DNA of 64,000 bases from Liolophura sinensis (lineage: Eukaryota; Mollusca; Polyplacophora; Chitonida; Chitonidae), in the NCBI RefSeq assembly GCF_032854445.1, contig NC_088295.1, positions 57,023,249-57,087,248 of the forward strand, given 5' to 3'. Below are positions 49,730 to 60,597 of the stretch, piece after piece; the first letter of the stretch is position 1; every line of letters starts with the position of its first letter. Made by a program: the position numbers and the translations under genes. Below the pieces are notes generated by a model. That model had not been told where the DNA came from. It did no database searches and worked only from the letters and a program-made list of their open reading frames with translations.

Positions 49730-50764
49730 CAGGCCCTAGAAATGTGCTGTACGTGTACTGCATCAGTATCACACACAGGCCCTATAAGTGTGCTGTACGT
49801 GTACTGCATCAGTATCATACACAGGCCCTATAAATGTGCTGTACATGTACTGCATCAGTATCATACACAGGCCATATAAATGTGCTGTACGTCTACTGTA
49901 TCAGTATCATACAAAGGGCCTGTAAATGTGCTGTACGTATACTGTATCAGTATCATACACAGGCCCTGTAAATGTGCCGTACGTCTACTGTATCAGTATC
50001 ATACAAAGGCCCTGTAAATGTGCTGTACGTATACTGCATCAATAACATACACAGGCCCTATGAATGTGCTGTAGGTGTACTGCATCAGTATCATACACAG
50101 GCCCCTTAAATGTGCTGTAGGTGTACTGCATCACTATCATACACAGGCCCTATAAATGTGCTGTAGGTGTACTGCATCAGTATCATACACAGGCCCTATA
50201 AATGTGCTGTAAGTTTACTGCGTCAGTATCATACACAGGCCCTATAAATGTGCTGTACGTGTACTGCATCAATATCGTACACAGACCCTATAAATGTGCT
50301 GTACCTGTACTTCATCAGTATCATACACAGGCCCTGTAAATGTGCTGTAGGTGTACTGCATCAATAACATACACAGGCCCTATAAATGTGCTGTAGGTGT
50401 ACTGCAACAGTATCATACACAAGCCCTATAAATGTGCTGTAGGTGTACTGCATCAGTATCATACACAGGCCCCTTAAATGTGCTGTAGGTGTACTGCATC
50501 ACTATCATACACAGGCCCTATAAATGTGCTGTAGGTGTACTGCATCAGTATCATACACAGGCCCTATAAATGTGCTGTACCTGTACTTCATCAGTATCAT
50601 ACACAGGCCCTGTAAATGTGCTGTACCTGTACTTCATCAGTATCATACACAGGCCCTATAAATGTGCTGTACCTGTACTTCATCAGTATCATACACAGGC
50701 CCTATAAATGTGCTGTAGGTGTACTGCATCAATATCATACACAGGCCCTATAAATGTGCTGTAT
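49730..50764. repeat. 46-bp minisatellite, about 22 units
   Basis: The unit is CAGGCCCTATAAATGTGCTG, TAGGTGTACTGCATCAGTAT, CATACA. Starts at 50052, 50098 and 50144 confirm the 46-base period. Two-unit and longer blocks recur (for example the CCCCTTAAATG variant twice), a sign of block duplication. Confidence 0.98.
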
Positions 50765-51020
50765 TCATTCATTCATTCATGTGTATGTATTATTGTTATT
50801 ATTCATTCATTCATTCACGTGCATGTATTATACCATTCATTCATTCCTTGACGTACATGTATTATTGTTGCATCATTTGTTCACGTGCATGTTTTATTGT
50901 TTTATCATTCATTCATTCGTTTATGTTCATGTATTATTGTTGTATCATTCATTCATTCATTCATTCATGTATTATTGTTGTATCATTCATTCATTAATGT
51001 ATCATTCTTTCATTCATTAT
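50764..51020. repeat. Compound (CATT)n tetranucleotide repeat
   Basis: Runs of CATT separated by GTGCATGTATTATTGTTG-like spacers, so a larger unit of about 60-70 bases is also repeated. Three His/Phe/Ile-rich frames are artefacts. It directly continues the 46-bp array. Confidence 0.93.
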
Positions 51021-51839
51021 TAAAGTTGAGTTTAATGATCATTGAAGGATATCCACACATACTGTATTCCTTTGTTTAAGAGTTTAGTGTAAACTAGTAT
51101 GATGAAGTGAAGGCATTCCTGTACCTGCAGCCAGCCGGCTCATGGTATTTAGTGTTGCAGAAGTGTTGCATTGTACATTCCAGTAGTTTTCATGCCAGAG
51201 CCGCCAGACATTCCAGCTGGCCTCCAACAGTTAGCCACATAGACTATACAGTCAGCAGGTTAAGTACATGGATGACATGCTGGTATACTAGGATACACAT
51301 AAGCTACTGTACAGCATTAGTACAGCTGATGATAAGTCCAGTCACATGCCTGGAAATAGATTTTAAGTTGCTGAAGGACATCATGGCAAATACTCCATTT
51401 ATTCGCATCACTGAAAAAAGTTAGTGTTATTTTCGTGGTAGGTAAGTCCTGTACCTAACAAATGGCTTCTGTCAAATTAATATTGGGTACACGACATTGT
51501 CCTTGTCCTACCTCTTACTTCCAATCATGAGTTGCGTGTAATCTTGCTACATGTACATTTTAGCTTTTTTTCTCTCCATAGGCAGTTATAAAAAAGGACA
51601 AATACTCCAGAGATTTGTGGTGCCAGAATTAAAGAAAAGTTTGAAGAGAATTCATTCCAATAAAACAAAGCACTTGTGTGAACCTCAATATTGTGTCATG
51701 CCCTAATTGTCTGAAAATGCAAATCAGAGCTAAATTTTTTACACTGTTCTTTTACTGTGGAAGCCTTTGTAGTGGTATTGTGAGAAGTTGGTGTAGGTAG
51801 AGCTAGTTATGCGTAGTTGCAGCAATTTAAGTGGAATTT

Positions 51840-52433
51840 TTGCTGAAGACAATGCATTTCTCCATTATCCTTTGTTCAAACCCTTTCAAACTTTAGACAT
51901 TCAAATAGCATGATTTTGTTAATATACTGACCAATTTTCAAGGTCATAGCCTGAGTAGTCTGTACACAGGGTTAAAATCAAAACATAGCCTCAAAAATGC
52001 ATGTTCCGGTGACCCCCATTGCATCACCTGTCAGGTGTCATGAGTAGAGCGCGCGCTGCACCTGTGTGACACGCGTCAACCAAGTGTCGTCTGGAAAAAT
52101 TGTCTGGCTCTAGTCTAAGAGAAACCATACTGCCAGATAGGCACAGGTTTTGCTGAATCAAGATGTTTTTCTTTGTGGCGGACAAGGAATTGATCACCTT
52201 TTCAAGTAAAACAAGGTAGATAGAACATCATTTTGAAATGTGCGGAACATGCGTTTTTGACTCTTCGTTTTGGAGAAATCTTAAAGGATGAAATTGAAAT
52301 TTGGTCTCTATACTTAGAACATAGTGGCTTTTGAGCGTGTAAATTTTTAGAAGCTGACGTTAGAGGGTTTCGAAGATATTGAGTGTCAAAGTACAGCCCA
52401 TTTTTTTTATGCCCACCCAATACATACAAGGAC
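51840..52433 (-). mobile_element. Nonautonomous DNA element, copy B (inverted relative to 19707-20323)
   Basis: Matches copy A in reverse complement from ATTATCCTTTGTTCAAACCC through TGAGTAGTCTGTACACAGGG and GCATCACCTGTCAGGTGTCA to TTTTATGCCCACCCAATACA. The right end keeps the terminal inverted repeat; the left end (about 51835-51870) is eroded. No transposase. Confidence 0.82.
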
Positions 52434-53300
52434 AACAACGTGTGGTGATTTAAATAAGGTTTTATGCTTAGATCATCACCTCATAAGGTGGAGATACCAC
52501 ATGTAGAAGAACTGCACTATTCAAAATACCTGTACGTGTATAGTACAGGTAGGTTATATATACATGTACATCCACAGGTGTCCAGCATTGTTGTCATTTT
52601 TAAAGTTACTGTAAAGGATGAGTCATGACATGTCAAACAACTTGTATTCTTTGTTTAGGCCTGACATTCGCCTGTGCATTATAATATTAAATTGTGCATG
52701 TACGTGCTTCGACCAACAGTAAAAACTTATGTAGATGCACTTGTCTTGTACATGTCTAACTCCAGTGTAAATTTAAGTAATAAATTAAATTAGGTGTTAA
52801 TGGCAAAGAAAATAATCAAAATAAATAATGTTTATTTTCATACAACTTAATATGAAAACTTTCCTTGAAGAGGATGGATCGTTGTTGTTGTAGTGTCATA
52901 AAATGATATTATTCTCACATGACCTTTAGAGTCTTTAAGAATAGTTCAGTATTAACATCCAGGTCTTTATGCCTGTGTTATGGCCATTGCTTAAAGGATG
53001 TCCCAAGTATTAGGTCCCGAAATGAAATAACCAGAATCATGACCAAATGTTAGAAGTCCATGTGTTTGAAATTTGAAAATACCCCCCTGCAGCCTAAATC
53101 TCTTTCTTTGCTTGATGCCGTTTAATCCAAATTTGGTGTGGAATGGTAATGACCTTAAACCAAAAATAATTGGAACAAAATACATGTAATAGAGAGTGTG
53201 CCCAAATTTATAATAGTTATCAAAAGCTCTGTCAATATTTATACATGTACATTGTAGGAAGTTAACACAACAATATTACAAAGCAGTTATATAAAACAGC

Positions 53301-53652
53301 TGTACATGTACCAGTATGCGTATTGAAGATGTTTTCCAGTACATGTACCAGTATGCGTATTGAAGAGGTTTTACGGTACATGTATGCGTATTGAAGAGGT
53401 TTTCTAGTACATGTATGCGTATTGAAGAGGTTTTTCAATACATGTAGCAGTACATGTATGCCTATTGAAGAGGTTTTCCAGTACATGTACCTGTACATGT
53501 ATGCGCATTGAAGAGGTTTTCTGGTACATGTACCAGTACATGCATGCGCATTGAAGAGGTTTGCCAGTACATGTATGTGTATTGAAGAGGTTTTCCAGCA
53601 CATGTACCAGTACATGTATGCGTATTGAAGAGGTTTTCCAGTACATGTATTA
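53301..53652. repeat. ~30-bp minisatellite
   Basis: About ten units of GTACATGTATGCGTATTGAA followed by GAGGTTTTCCA, some carrying an extra GTACCAGTACAT. Minus-strand frames of 80-117 codons (ENLFNTHTC motif) are by-products. Confidence 0.96.
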
Positions 53653-55011
53653 GTTTAACCAAGTTGATGTACATGTGCGTGTATATAACATGCTCTATTA
53701 ACACTGGGATGTTAGACAACCACATTAGTAATGTTCGTTTACCTGCTCATTTGACTGCCATCAAAATGACTGTATACATGTATATATGTATTATACGTAA
53801 GTACAGTAAGTGCATGATAAAATGAGCAAATTATCTAGGGAATATTGCATTTGACGTAATAGAGGCTGATAAAACTTGATAGGTGCGGAGTGTGAACTTG
53901 TGCACACTGTGTGCGTAGGGTGCAGGACCTGACCACTATGAGAATTTCTCCAGTACAGTGCATTCGGTTATTATGTATTGATGCATGTGTACTTACTTGA
54001 AACCTTTCATTTGTTTGCTTCAGTTTTAGTGTTGCTTTTGAACATGTGAGCCATATCCTTGTAGCAGTCTTGTCTTTAGTGCAGACATAAAAAATACATT
54101 TATTATTTAACTGGAATACCATGCATGCTATTTAAAGTAGACTTGACATACCAAATTTGACCTAAACATTTACCTCAAGAAGTGCATTTTTACTGTCAAA
54201 TGACGATCATAAGATAATGCTTTTAGTATAGAAACTTACATCTGCATTCAAAACAAACCTCAAAATATCTTTCTAAAGCGGTAGAACTCAGGTAAAATGA
54301 GTAAGTTGAACTTGGGTTAAATTTTAGGCCAAGCAAAGTATGTCTGGTGTTACCAAAGCAGTGGCTCTCTTGTAACACATTTACATGAGAACAATATTCC
54401 TGATTTCCTCATAAATTTGTAGGCAAACCAATTAATAAATGGGTTGTAATTTTTCTCTCAAGCTGTCATATGTTTTTAAATTAGGGAAATACATACATGT
54501 AAATTAAAAATGTAGTTATTTTGAAACTGGAAGGATGGAAATACTCTACATGCTTGTGGGGTATCAGTTTCTTGCATGTTCTATTTTTTTTTTTTTTACA
54601 TGTATTGATGTTTAACACATTTCAGTTTTACTTTTAGATATAAGAGAGAATATAAAAGATAAATGTAAATATATATTTAATGTAGATACATATGTGTTTG
54701 ACTTAACAAGGAAAAGCTGTTCATCTTCTTATATACATACGTCTGCATGTGTGAAAGATAATATCCGATATTTCCTGCGAATATGAAATGATCTATAATG
54801 ACTTGGGTCTGTAGAGGCGTCAAACTGTCAGTTTTTATGCAAAGAAAACAAAACGTTATAGCTGTGCCTCTAGCAGATACAATTACGATATGCCTGTAGC
54901 AAAAATGATACAGTTTTTTTTTCTTTCTCTACAAAAGATCTAAAATTATAGATCTTCTCTGTCTGTTTTCTAAAAATAGACTATCAGAGTTATTTTGGAT
55001 GGCATTTCTAG

Positions 55012-55170
55012 GTTCTCTTCTGGTGTAAAACTATAATGAGAGTAGCCATAAATGCTGAAGATAGTCGAATGACAGGCAATAAAGCTTCCACCGGGTCAAG
55101 AGACGGTAAAACCTTGTATGGACTCCCAGCTATTGCCCTATCAAAATTACCATTGTCTTTATAAAGGAAG
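55012..55170 (+). other. Possible untranslated exon of the plus-strand gene
   Basis: Flanked by an acceptor-like GGCATTTCTAG and the consensus donor GGAAG/GTAAGA. Its longest frame (MRVAINAEDSRMTGNKAST...) stops six bases before the donor, so it could only be 5' leader with a short upstream frame. A second acceptor-like AAAAATAG lies at 54978. Support comes only from the splice-site match. Confidence 0.22.
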
Positions 55171-55808
55171 GTAAGAACTGTGAAGAGATCCATTAAAACA
55201 GCTTTGCAGAAATTATGCTTTTTTCCATTGTGAAAGAAGATTATTGTGATTCTTCAAGGGTTTAACCGACATATGTATAAAATGATACATGTAATTTGTG
55301 GAAGGACCCTCGGGCAAAGTGTCACTTGCACAGTACAGTCTGTAAGTGGTTCTGATACAGACCAATCACATTCCGTGAAACATTTTCCAGTTCTGGCCTA
55401 TTGTCTTGTGGTTTACAACTACATTTGGAGGTTTGTCTGGTACATTTTATTTGTACTTTGTATCTAATGAGTTGTTATAATTTACCTAGGTGTTTACATG
55501 TATACTGAGTAGTGATTTCCCTCCAGCCCATTATTGAAGTAAGATAAACATCAGAATGAGTCATCAAGAGTTCAAAACAGTCAATTTGAAGTTTGAAATA
55601 TGTTCGCTCAGAAAATGGCAATTGCATCCTGGATTGAACCCTTCATGGTACTAATGTGCTTGTACCTGTTTTATATTGGATTCTTTGCTGGCTCATTCAG
55701 ACTTCACCCACCCTAAAACGTGACCATTTTTATCTCTTCTAAGTCAAATATTTTTACGTACCTGGTACGAATATATTAATAAATAGGATACAGTAACTGA
55801 CCTCAAAG

Positions 55809-55907
55809 TTTCGCCTTGAGTAAGCTGCACATTTTGCCTTGAGTAAGCTGCACATTTTGCCTTGAGTAAGCTGCACATTTTTGCCTTGAGTAAGCTGCAC
55901 ATTTTGC
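55809..55907. repeat. 23-bp minisatellite, 4 units
   Basis: The unit is GCCTTGAGTAAGCTGCACAT plus TTT. One unit carries an extra T. Confidence 0.97.
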
Positions 55908-56593
55908 CTGATTCCCATATCTCCTGATATTGATCTTCAGAAGTGGTCAAATGTTGGTTTAAAAAGCAGGAATATATGTTACTACAAGAGTGAAATAGTT
56001 TCTTCTAAAAATGAACATGTGGGGGGGGGGGGGTTTGAGCAGTTTACTGTTGTTTTACATGTGACATTGTCTATTTTTATGTACTTCCACTGTTCATTTA
56101 ATAAACTCACAAAAAGAATTCTGTGGGCATGTTGTGTGTAGACAAAAGGAAAACCGGGACTAATCTGGCTTGCTCGTTTCCCGTTGTAATGGGATGCACA
56201 CACCTGAGTAGATAATTAACTGAGACACCTGGAACTATAGCCAGTGTAAAAAGTGCCCAGCAGAAACCTTGTGTTCGTGCTGAACTAATTAACCTCTTCA
56301 GCATGTCAATCAGACAAGCTAATTAAGAATTACTGGCTTATGTTAGTATTTTGTGAGCAATACTTTCATATATACATGTATATATATATATATGGTTTTA
56401 CATATAGTATGAACATGTATGTGTGTGTCAAGGCAGTTTAAATTTGCCAGTGTGTTGCCTCCACTCTGTTTAATGTGGCTAAACTCTTTGATTAAGAGAT
56501 GTATGATCTGAAAACACTTGTGTGCTCGCTCATTTCCAAACAACACAATCAAATCATAATCATATTTTCTGTTGTGTACATGTGTGTGGATGT

Positions 56594-56781
56594 ACCTATG
56601 TAGATGTAAAACTATCAATTAGTGCTGAATGTAATGTACATGGTTAAGGTGTGGCCTGTACATACAGGGTGTACAAATTGTATTGCAACCTATGTAGATG
56701 TAAAACTATCAATTAGTGCTGAATGTAATGTACATGGTTAAGGTGTGGCCTGTACATACAGGGTGTACAAATTGTATTGCA
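56594..56781. repeat. Exact 94-bp tandem duplication
   Basis: 56594-56687 and 56688-56781 are identical (starting ACCTATGTAGATGTAAAACT, ending GTACAAATTGTATTGCA). No substitution was found, so it is either very recent or an assembly artefact. Confidence 0.97.
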
Positions 56782-56874
56782 AGCTTACACGTGCTGTATA
56801 AGTTTGTCTGCATCCATGTATCTGTGGGCCTTGCCAAACATCCTGTTCAGATCATTATTCCAAATGTGAGGGAG

Positions 56875-57195
56875 TGAGTGAGTGAGTGAGTGAGGTTTAA
56901 CGTCGTACTTAACAATTGTCCAGTCATATTGCGACGAAGGAATCCTTATGGTGTATGTAATGTGCCTCCTTGTTGCAGGATGGATTTCCACCGCCCTTTT
57001 ATCTAGTGCTGCTTCACTGAGATAACTTACCGAAGGCAAGAAAGCTGCCCCGCCCGAGCCATTATACTGATACGGGTCAACCAGTCGTTGCACTATCCCC
57101 TTCATGCTGAATGCCAAATAAGGAAGTTACAACTTCCTCTTTAAAGGCCTTAGGTGTGACTTGACCCAGGATTGACCCTGGATCTACTGCTCCTG
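56875..57195 (-). mobile_element. SINE family 2, (CACT)n-tailed copy
   Basis: A GAGTGAGTGAGTGAGTGAGG tail in reverse, then GTTTAACGTCGTACTTAACA and the body shared with 49215-49590, ending in the B-box region GGGTCAATCCTGGGTCAAGT. The A-box half of the head is missing. It lies about 190 bases upstream of the RhoGAP 5' exon acceptor. The 110-codon minus frame is a by-product. Confidence 0.9.
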
Positions 57196-57380
57196 TCATC
57201 CAAATGTACATGCATGGTTATAAATTACAGCTTACATACATATGCATACAGTACATACAGCACATTTGTTTGTGTTTCTCAGCTTAAGGCCATAGTTAAA
57301 AGTGTCAAATTTGGATGGCAGAATATGTGCTGACATTCATTCAATTTTGATTGTTAGTAATTTTTTCTTGTATATTTCAG

Positions 57381-57593
57381 GCTAGATGGGAAGAATGTAG
57401 TGGTTTTAAAAACTGAAAAGTGCCTGGGCCCCATGACAGCTATGTGCACAGATCTCCATGACAAGCAACTATGGCTCAGGTGATTGGCTAACATTCAGCA
57501 GTAACCATGCCAGCATTATGAGACGATGAAGGTGATTGGTGGATAAGATAGTGTGGCGGAGAGTGTTCCCATGAGTCTGTGCCACACTATAAC
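57381..57593 (+). other. 5' untranslated part of RhoGAP exon 1 in this window
   Basis: The acceptor TTTCTTGTATATTTCAG ends at 57380, so at least one further leader exon lies upstream. The main frame has a TAG at 57549-57551 and no ATG between it and 57594. An upstream ATG at 57571 opens a 19-codon frame that overlaps the true start out of frame and ends at 57630. Confidence 0.6.
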
Positions 57594-57664
57594 ATGTCTG
57601 TGCTACGAAATGTATTCGGGGGCTGTGTAGCAGACAGAAGTACCGAGGCCCTTAGACAACAGAA
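57594..57664 (+). CDS. RhoGAP-domain protein, coding exon 1
   Basis: The gene encodes a predicted Rho-family GTPase-activating protein, cytosolic or membrane-recruited, that would speed GTP hydrolysis by Rho, Rac or Cdc42-type GTPases. This exon gives residues 1-23 and two bases of codon 24: MSVLRNVFGGCVADRSTEAL, then RQQ. The start was chosen because an in-frame TAG lies 43 bases upstream, A is at -3, and no earlier in-frame ATG exists. The donor is AA/GTAAGT, phase 2. The six exons give about 273 residues before the window ends: a short leader, then the RhoGAP fold from about residue 26 to 215, then a basic/aromatic linker. The order of motifs resembles the TAGAP/ARHGAP20 type (IFRR-like finger), but the ortholog is not settled, so no symbol is given. 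Confidence 0.85.
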
Positions 57665-58062
57665 GTAAGTATCTGACAAGTGAAATTTCTTCTTTTTAAA
57701 CACGCTGAAAATCCATCAAAGAATATTGTATGATAAGTGAAAATATGACTTTGAGATATAGCCAAATGAATTGTCCTGTTGTACGTGTAGATCTGAATTT
57801 CAAACTGATATTTGAGAAAAGTATAACCTAAAATTTAAATGTTGAAGTATGATTGTATACCAGGCTTGTTAAATTATTTGCTTTATATACGGGAATATTT
57901 TACACGTGACCTTTCAGATAGGATTCGGATGACTTTGTGAAATACAGGTCTCTGTTAAACTTATATTTGAATCATTTGTATTTAAATTTGACATGACTAT
58001 TTTGTCTGAATTTTCGAACTACTTAATTGTCTGTTTTTGTGTGCTTTCTGTTACTGTACTAG

Positions 58063-58126
58063 GATTAAATTTGGAGTACCCCTCCAGGCGGCGTTGAAGA
58101 ATGGCTTCCCTCCAAGACCCCTGGTG
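58063..58126 (+). CDS. RhoGAP-domain protein, coding exon 2
   Basis: Acceptor TTACTGTACTAG, donor CTGGTG/GTGAGT. It completes Lys24 and encodes IKFGVPLQAALKNGFPPRPL plus Val45, ending in phase 0. 'FGVPL' followed by 'P..L..L' is the usual opening of a RhoGAP domain. Confidence 0.92.
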
Positions 58127-58641
58127 GTGAGTTTTGTCATCAAGAAAACACCACTCAGAGTTTGCTTAGCTCCTCTTGCATAAATTTGGTTTTCCTCTCT
58201 GCATTTTGCACTCTGTATTGTTGTGTATTTTAATGTGGCAGGAAGGATGTTAGCAAAAAGTCTGTTGCACAATTTTAGCAGAGTTACTTCCCTTTTTTGT
58301 AATATTCTTTGAATCAACCTTTTCACCAGCATCACTTCAGAATTACCTCTGAGAGTTTAAGATGCTTACTCTTAAAATTTCAGGTAGTATTATTAAGCTT
58401 TACCATGTCTTAGGCTTTGACAATTAATCAAAATATTAAATACTGATTTATACCATTTTTCAGTGGGCGCTTTGAGCTGTCTTTGTTGCATATCCTGACG
58501 GAAGATATAAATATCTGGGTTTGTTTCAGATATCTAACCAGAAACTCATACTGTGTTAGCATCAGATTTTATCAATAAGTGCTATTTGTTTGAAATAAAA
58601 TGATTATGTACTACATCCTCTGTTGACTTTTGCCTTCATAG

Positions 58642-58803
58642 GAGCTATTGGCCTACATTGCCAAGGAAGGGGTGACTACCATGGACTTATTTCGAAGACC
58701 TGGGAACCCCAATGATCTGAGGCGCATTGTAAAGAGACTGTCTGAAGGGAAGCCAGTCATTCTGTCGAATTACAATTTTTATACTCTGGCATCTGTAGTT
58801 AAG
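58642..58803 (+). CDS. RhoGAP-domain protein, coding exon 3 (arginine finger)
   Basis: Acceptor TTGCCTTCATAG, donor AAG/GTAATG, phase 0 to 0, 54 residues (46-99). It contains ELLAYIAKEGVTTMDLFRRP then GNPNDLRRIVKRLSEGKP. The DLFRRPGN motif carries the catalytic arginine finger (Arg63) of the family pattern G-[IL]-[FY]-R. The exon ends ASVVK, where Lys99 matches the conserved Lys of the 'LLKxFLRELP' motif. Confidence 0.95.
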
Positions 58804-59014
58804 GTAATGTATGTTTACTAAGAGGCAGAGCATAACAGCGATTTCCTACTTCGATATGCTGAATAGTTTGCCATATACTACCGGTAACGACCTTTTGCGG
58901 AAGGAAACAAAGTGCCACTGTAATGGCACATATGTAACAAGCTTCAGTGAATTTGTTGCTTAAGCATACGGCATTCAATATAGTATGAACAGACTTTATT
59001 GTACCCAGATTGGA

Positions 59015-59092
59015 AACACGACGTTTCGATGTAGTTACTAACATCGTTATCATGTAAATTACTTGTTAGTAACTACATCGGAACGTCGTGTT
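59015..59092. repeat. 28-bp inverted repeat (hairpin) in RhoGAP intron 3
   Basis: 59015-59042 (AACACGACGTTTCGATGTAG...) pairs with 59065-59092 at 27 of 28 positions across a 22-base loop. It is relatively CpG-rich inside a CpG-poor intron, so it is probably a recent insertion. Confidence 0.85.
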
Positions 59093-59404
59093 AATAAACT
59101 AAGAAGCTGTATATCCATAAGAATGCCTTGCTCAGTGTACTTTCATCCCAAATTCTAAATGCCACTCAAACAGGTTAATATCTGTTACCTGACTAGTTCT
59201 TTCCCCTAAATTAATAAAGCTTTACATGTAAGTCCACATGTACTATCTTTTCTAAACTTGAAACCATACAGTCATGTCAAATTATGATAACCCTCTTTCG
59301 TAAATTATTTCATTTAACTTTCATTTAACCAGTTGCTATAAAGGAGACTGGAGAGTTACTATTGTGATGTTTATCAGTCTGTTTTTGTCTTTTTCTTGAC
59401 TTAG

Positions 59405-59514
59405 AAATTCTTACTACGGATACCAGAAGGTGTGTTCGGGCCTGAGGGCGAGGAACGTCTTTTACAAGTGCTTTCATTAGCTCATACTATCGACCAATAT
59501 GAAGCAGTTCATCA
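59405..59514 (+). CDS. RhoGAP-domain protein, coding exon 4
   Basis: Acceptor TTTTTCTTGACTTAG, donor CA/GTAAGT, phase 0 to 2. It encodes KFLLRIPEGVFGPEGEERLL and QVLSLAHTIDQYEAVH (residues 100-135), then a split Gln136. It continues the 'K.FLR.LPE.L' motif, but the Arg that normally precedes E-L-P is Leu103 here. Confidence 0.95.
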
Positions 59515-60027
59515 GTAAGTGCTAATTTAGTGTATTTCTTCAAACTTAGAGTGCATATATAAGCATATTCAAGGAGGATTCATTTTTGAAGATTGTACAA
59601 CCTATATACCTTGGCAAGCCCAGAAAATTATGAATGTCTATATGATGTTTATGTTTTGTTTTTTGTGTGTGTTTTTCTTTACAAAATAAGGACATATGTA
59701 ATAAATTTCCCCTTAAAGTTTGTGGTCTAATATTTCACAGATTTGATTTGTGTCGGTTAATGCAGCCATTCTAAATAAGATTTTCAAGATAACCATACTC
59801 GTTCATGTAAGGCGCCTTGTTGGCTCAGATGGTTTATTCCACTAACTCTGGTTTCCTGCTCAGCATAAGTAGGAAACGTTGCACTGGCTTGGGGGCAAGT
59901 GATTTAGTCTTGAGCCAGCTCTGATTCACATTTTCAATGGGAAGTGATTTTGTATTTTAGCTTACATCTTCTGGTGCTCTTCAAAAGCCTGTAATATATG
60001 TTAATATTGAAATGTTTTGTGTTGCAG

Positions 60028-60362
60028 ATTCATCAATTCATTAAGTACAGGTCATCAGCAGTTGTTATCATTGTTATTTGGGACGTGGTTTCGCATCGTC
60101 AACCATTCAGATATCAACTCCATGTCGGCTGAAGCGCTGTCTCGCAGTGTGGCTGGCAGTATGTTCCATACATGTGCAGAGGACCCGGAAAAGGTCACCA
60201 AAGCCAGCCAAATCATGCAAATCTTAATTGACAATTTTGGTGTGGCCAGCATGTTTGGTGAACAAAATATAAACTATTTTGCTGAGACCACTCGGACAGG
60301 GCTACATGTCCGGGAGCGATTTCGCTACCAGTACAATTACCCTCCCGAAGAAATTCTACCTC
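60028..60362 (+). CDS. RhoGAP-domain protein, coding exon 5 (end of GAP domain)
   Basis: Acceptor TTTTGTGTTGCAG, donor CCTC/GTAAGT, phase 2 to 1. The largest exon, residues 136-247. It contains the helix GHQQLLSLLFGTWFRIVNHS, then DINSMSAEALSRSVAGSMFH, which aligns with the family's 'NKMSAxNLAxVFGP'. The conserved Asn is Ala172 and the following Pro region is changed. After VTKASQIMQILIDNFGVASM comes NINYFAETTRTGLHVRERFR and QYNYPPEEILP, a conserved-looking tail outside the core domain. A longer open frame to 60472 reads into the intron and is not real coding sequence. Confidence 0.95.
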
Positions 60363-60597
60363 GTAAGTATGCCTTCTGTATTCTGTATATTTTCCCTCTT
60401 TGTCGAGAATTCTGTAGTGATTTGTCGTCTACTGAGAAAATATGTGTATTTACCTTTATGCTGTCATCCTAGTCTTTTTCTGCATTTGCCTTTAAATGTG
60501 AGAAAGCTTAATTGTTCGGCAAGCTCTTAGAAATAGGGCCTTTTCTGATATTACAGTGGAACCTATGATTGATCATGATCCACATGAATGCAGTATG

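Larger units (their letters stand above)
26084..57380 (+). other. Inferred long intron of the plus-strand gene
   Basis: CpG is depleted throughout and TG/CA and TACATGTA are enriched. No convincing coding exon was found. The contents are minisatellites at 36.6, 38.5, 41.6, 43.7, 49.7, 53.3 and 55.8 kb, MITE and SINE copies, a TIR element and an exact 94-bp tandem duplication. Blocks without listed features (26140-29430, 29570-31690, 32760-34010, 34700-36640, 39090-40410, 44430-45330, 45500-49210, 51020-51840, 52440-53300, 53660-55000, 55910-56590) show only ordinary AT-rich sequence. Weak exon-like spots at 35061-35287, 45332-45493 and 55012-55170 are discussed elsewhere. The single-intron reading is inference. 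Confidence 0.45.

Noticed and set aside
53262-53725. Three overlapping minus frames with ENLFNTHTC-like repeats
   Set aside because: Tandem repeat by-product: the unit lacks stops and varies in length, so several frames stay open.
59812-59900. tRNA-like GGCTCAGATGG, possible SINE head
   Set aside because: The A-box resemblance is not followed by a clear B box or by a shared SINE body.
60363-60472. Continuation of the RhoGAP exon 5 frame to a stop at 60472
   Set aside because: It begins with a consensus GTAAGT donor at 60363, and an in-phase exon with a good acceptor exists at 63128. The read-through peptide loses similarity.
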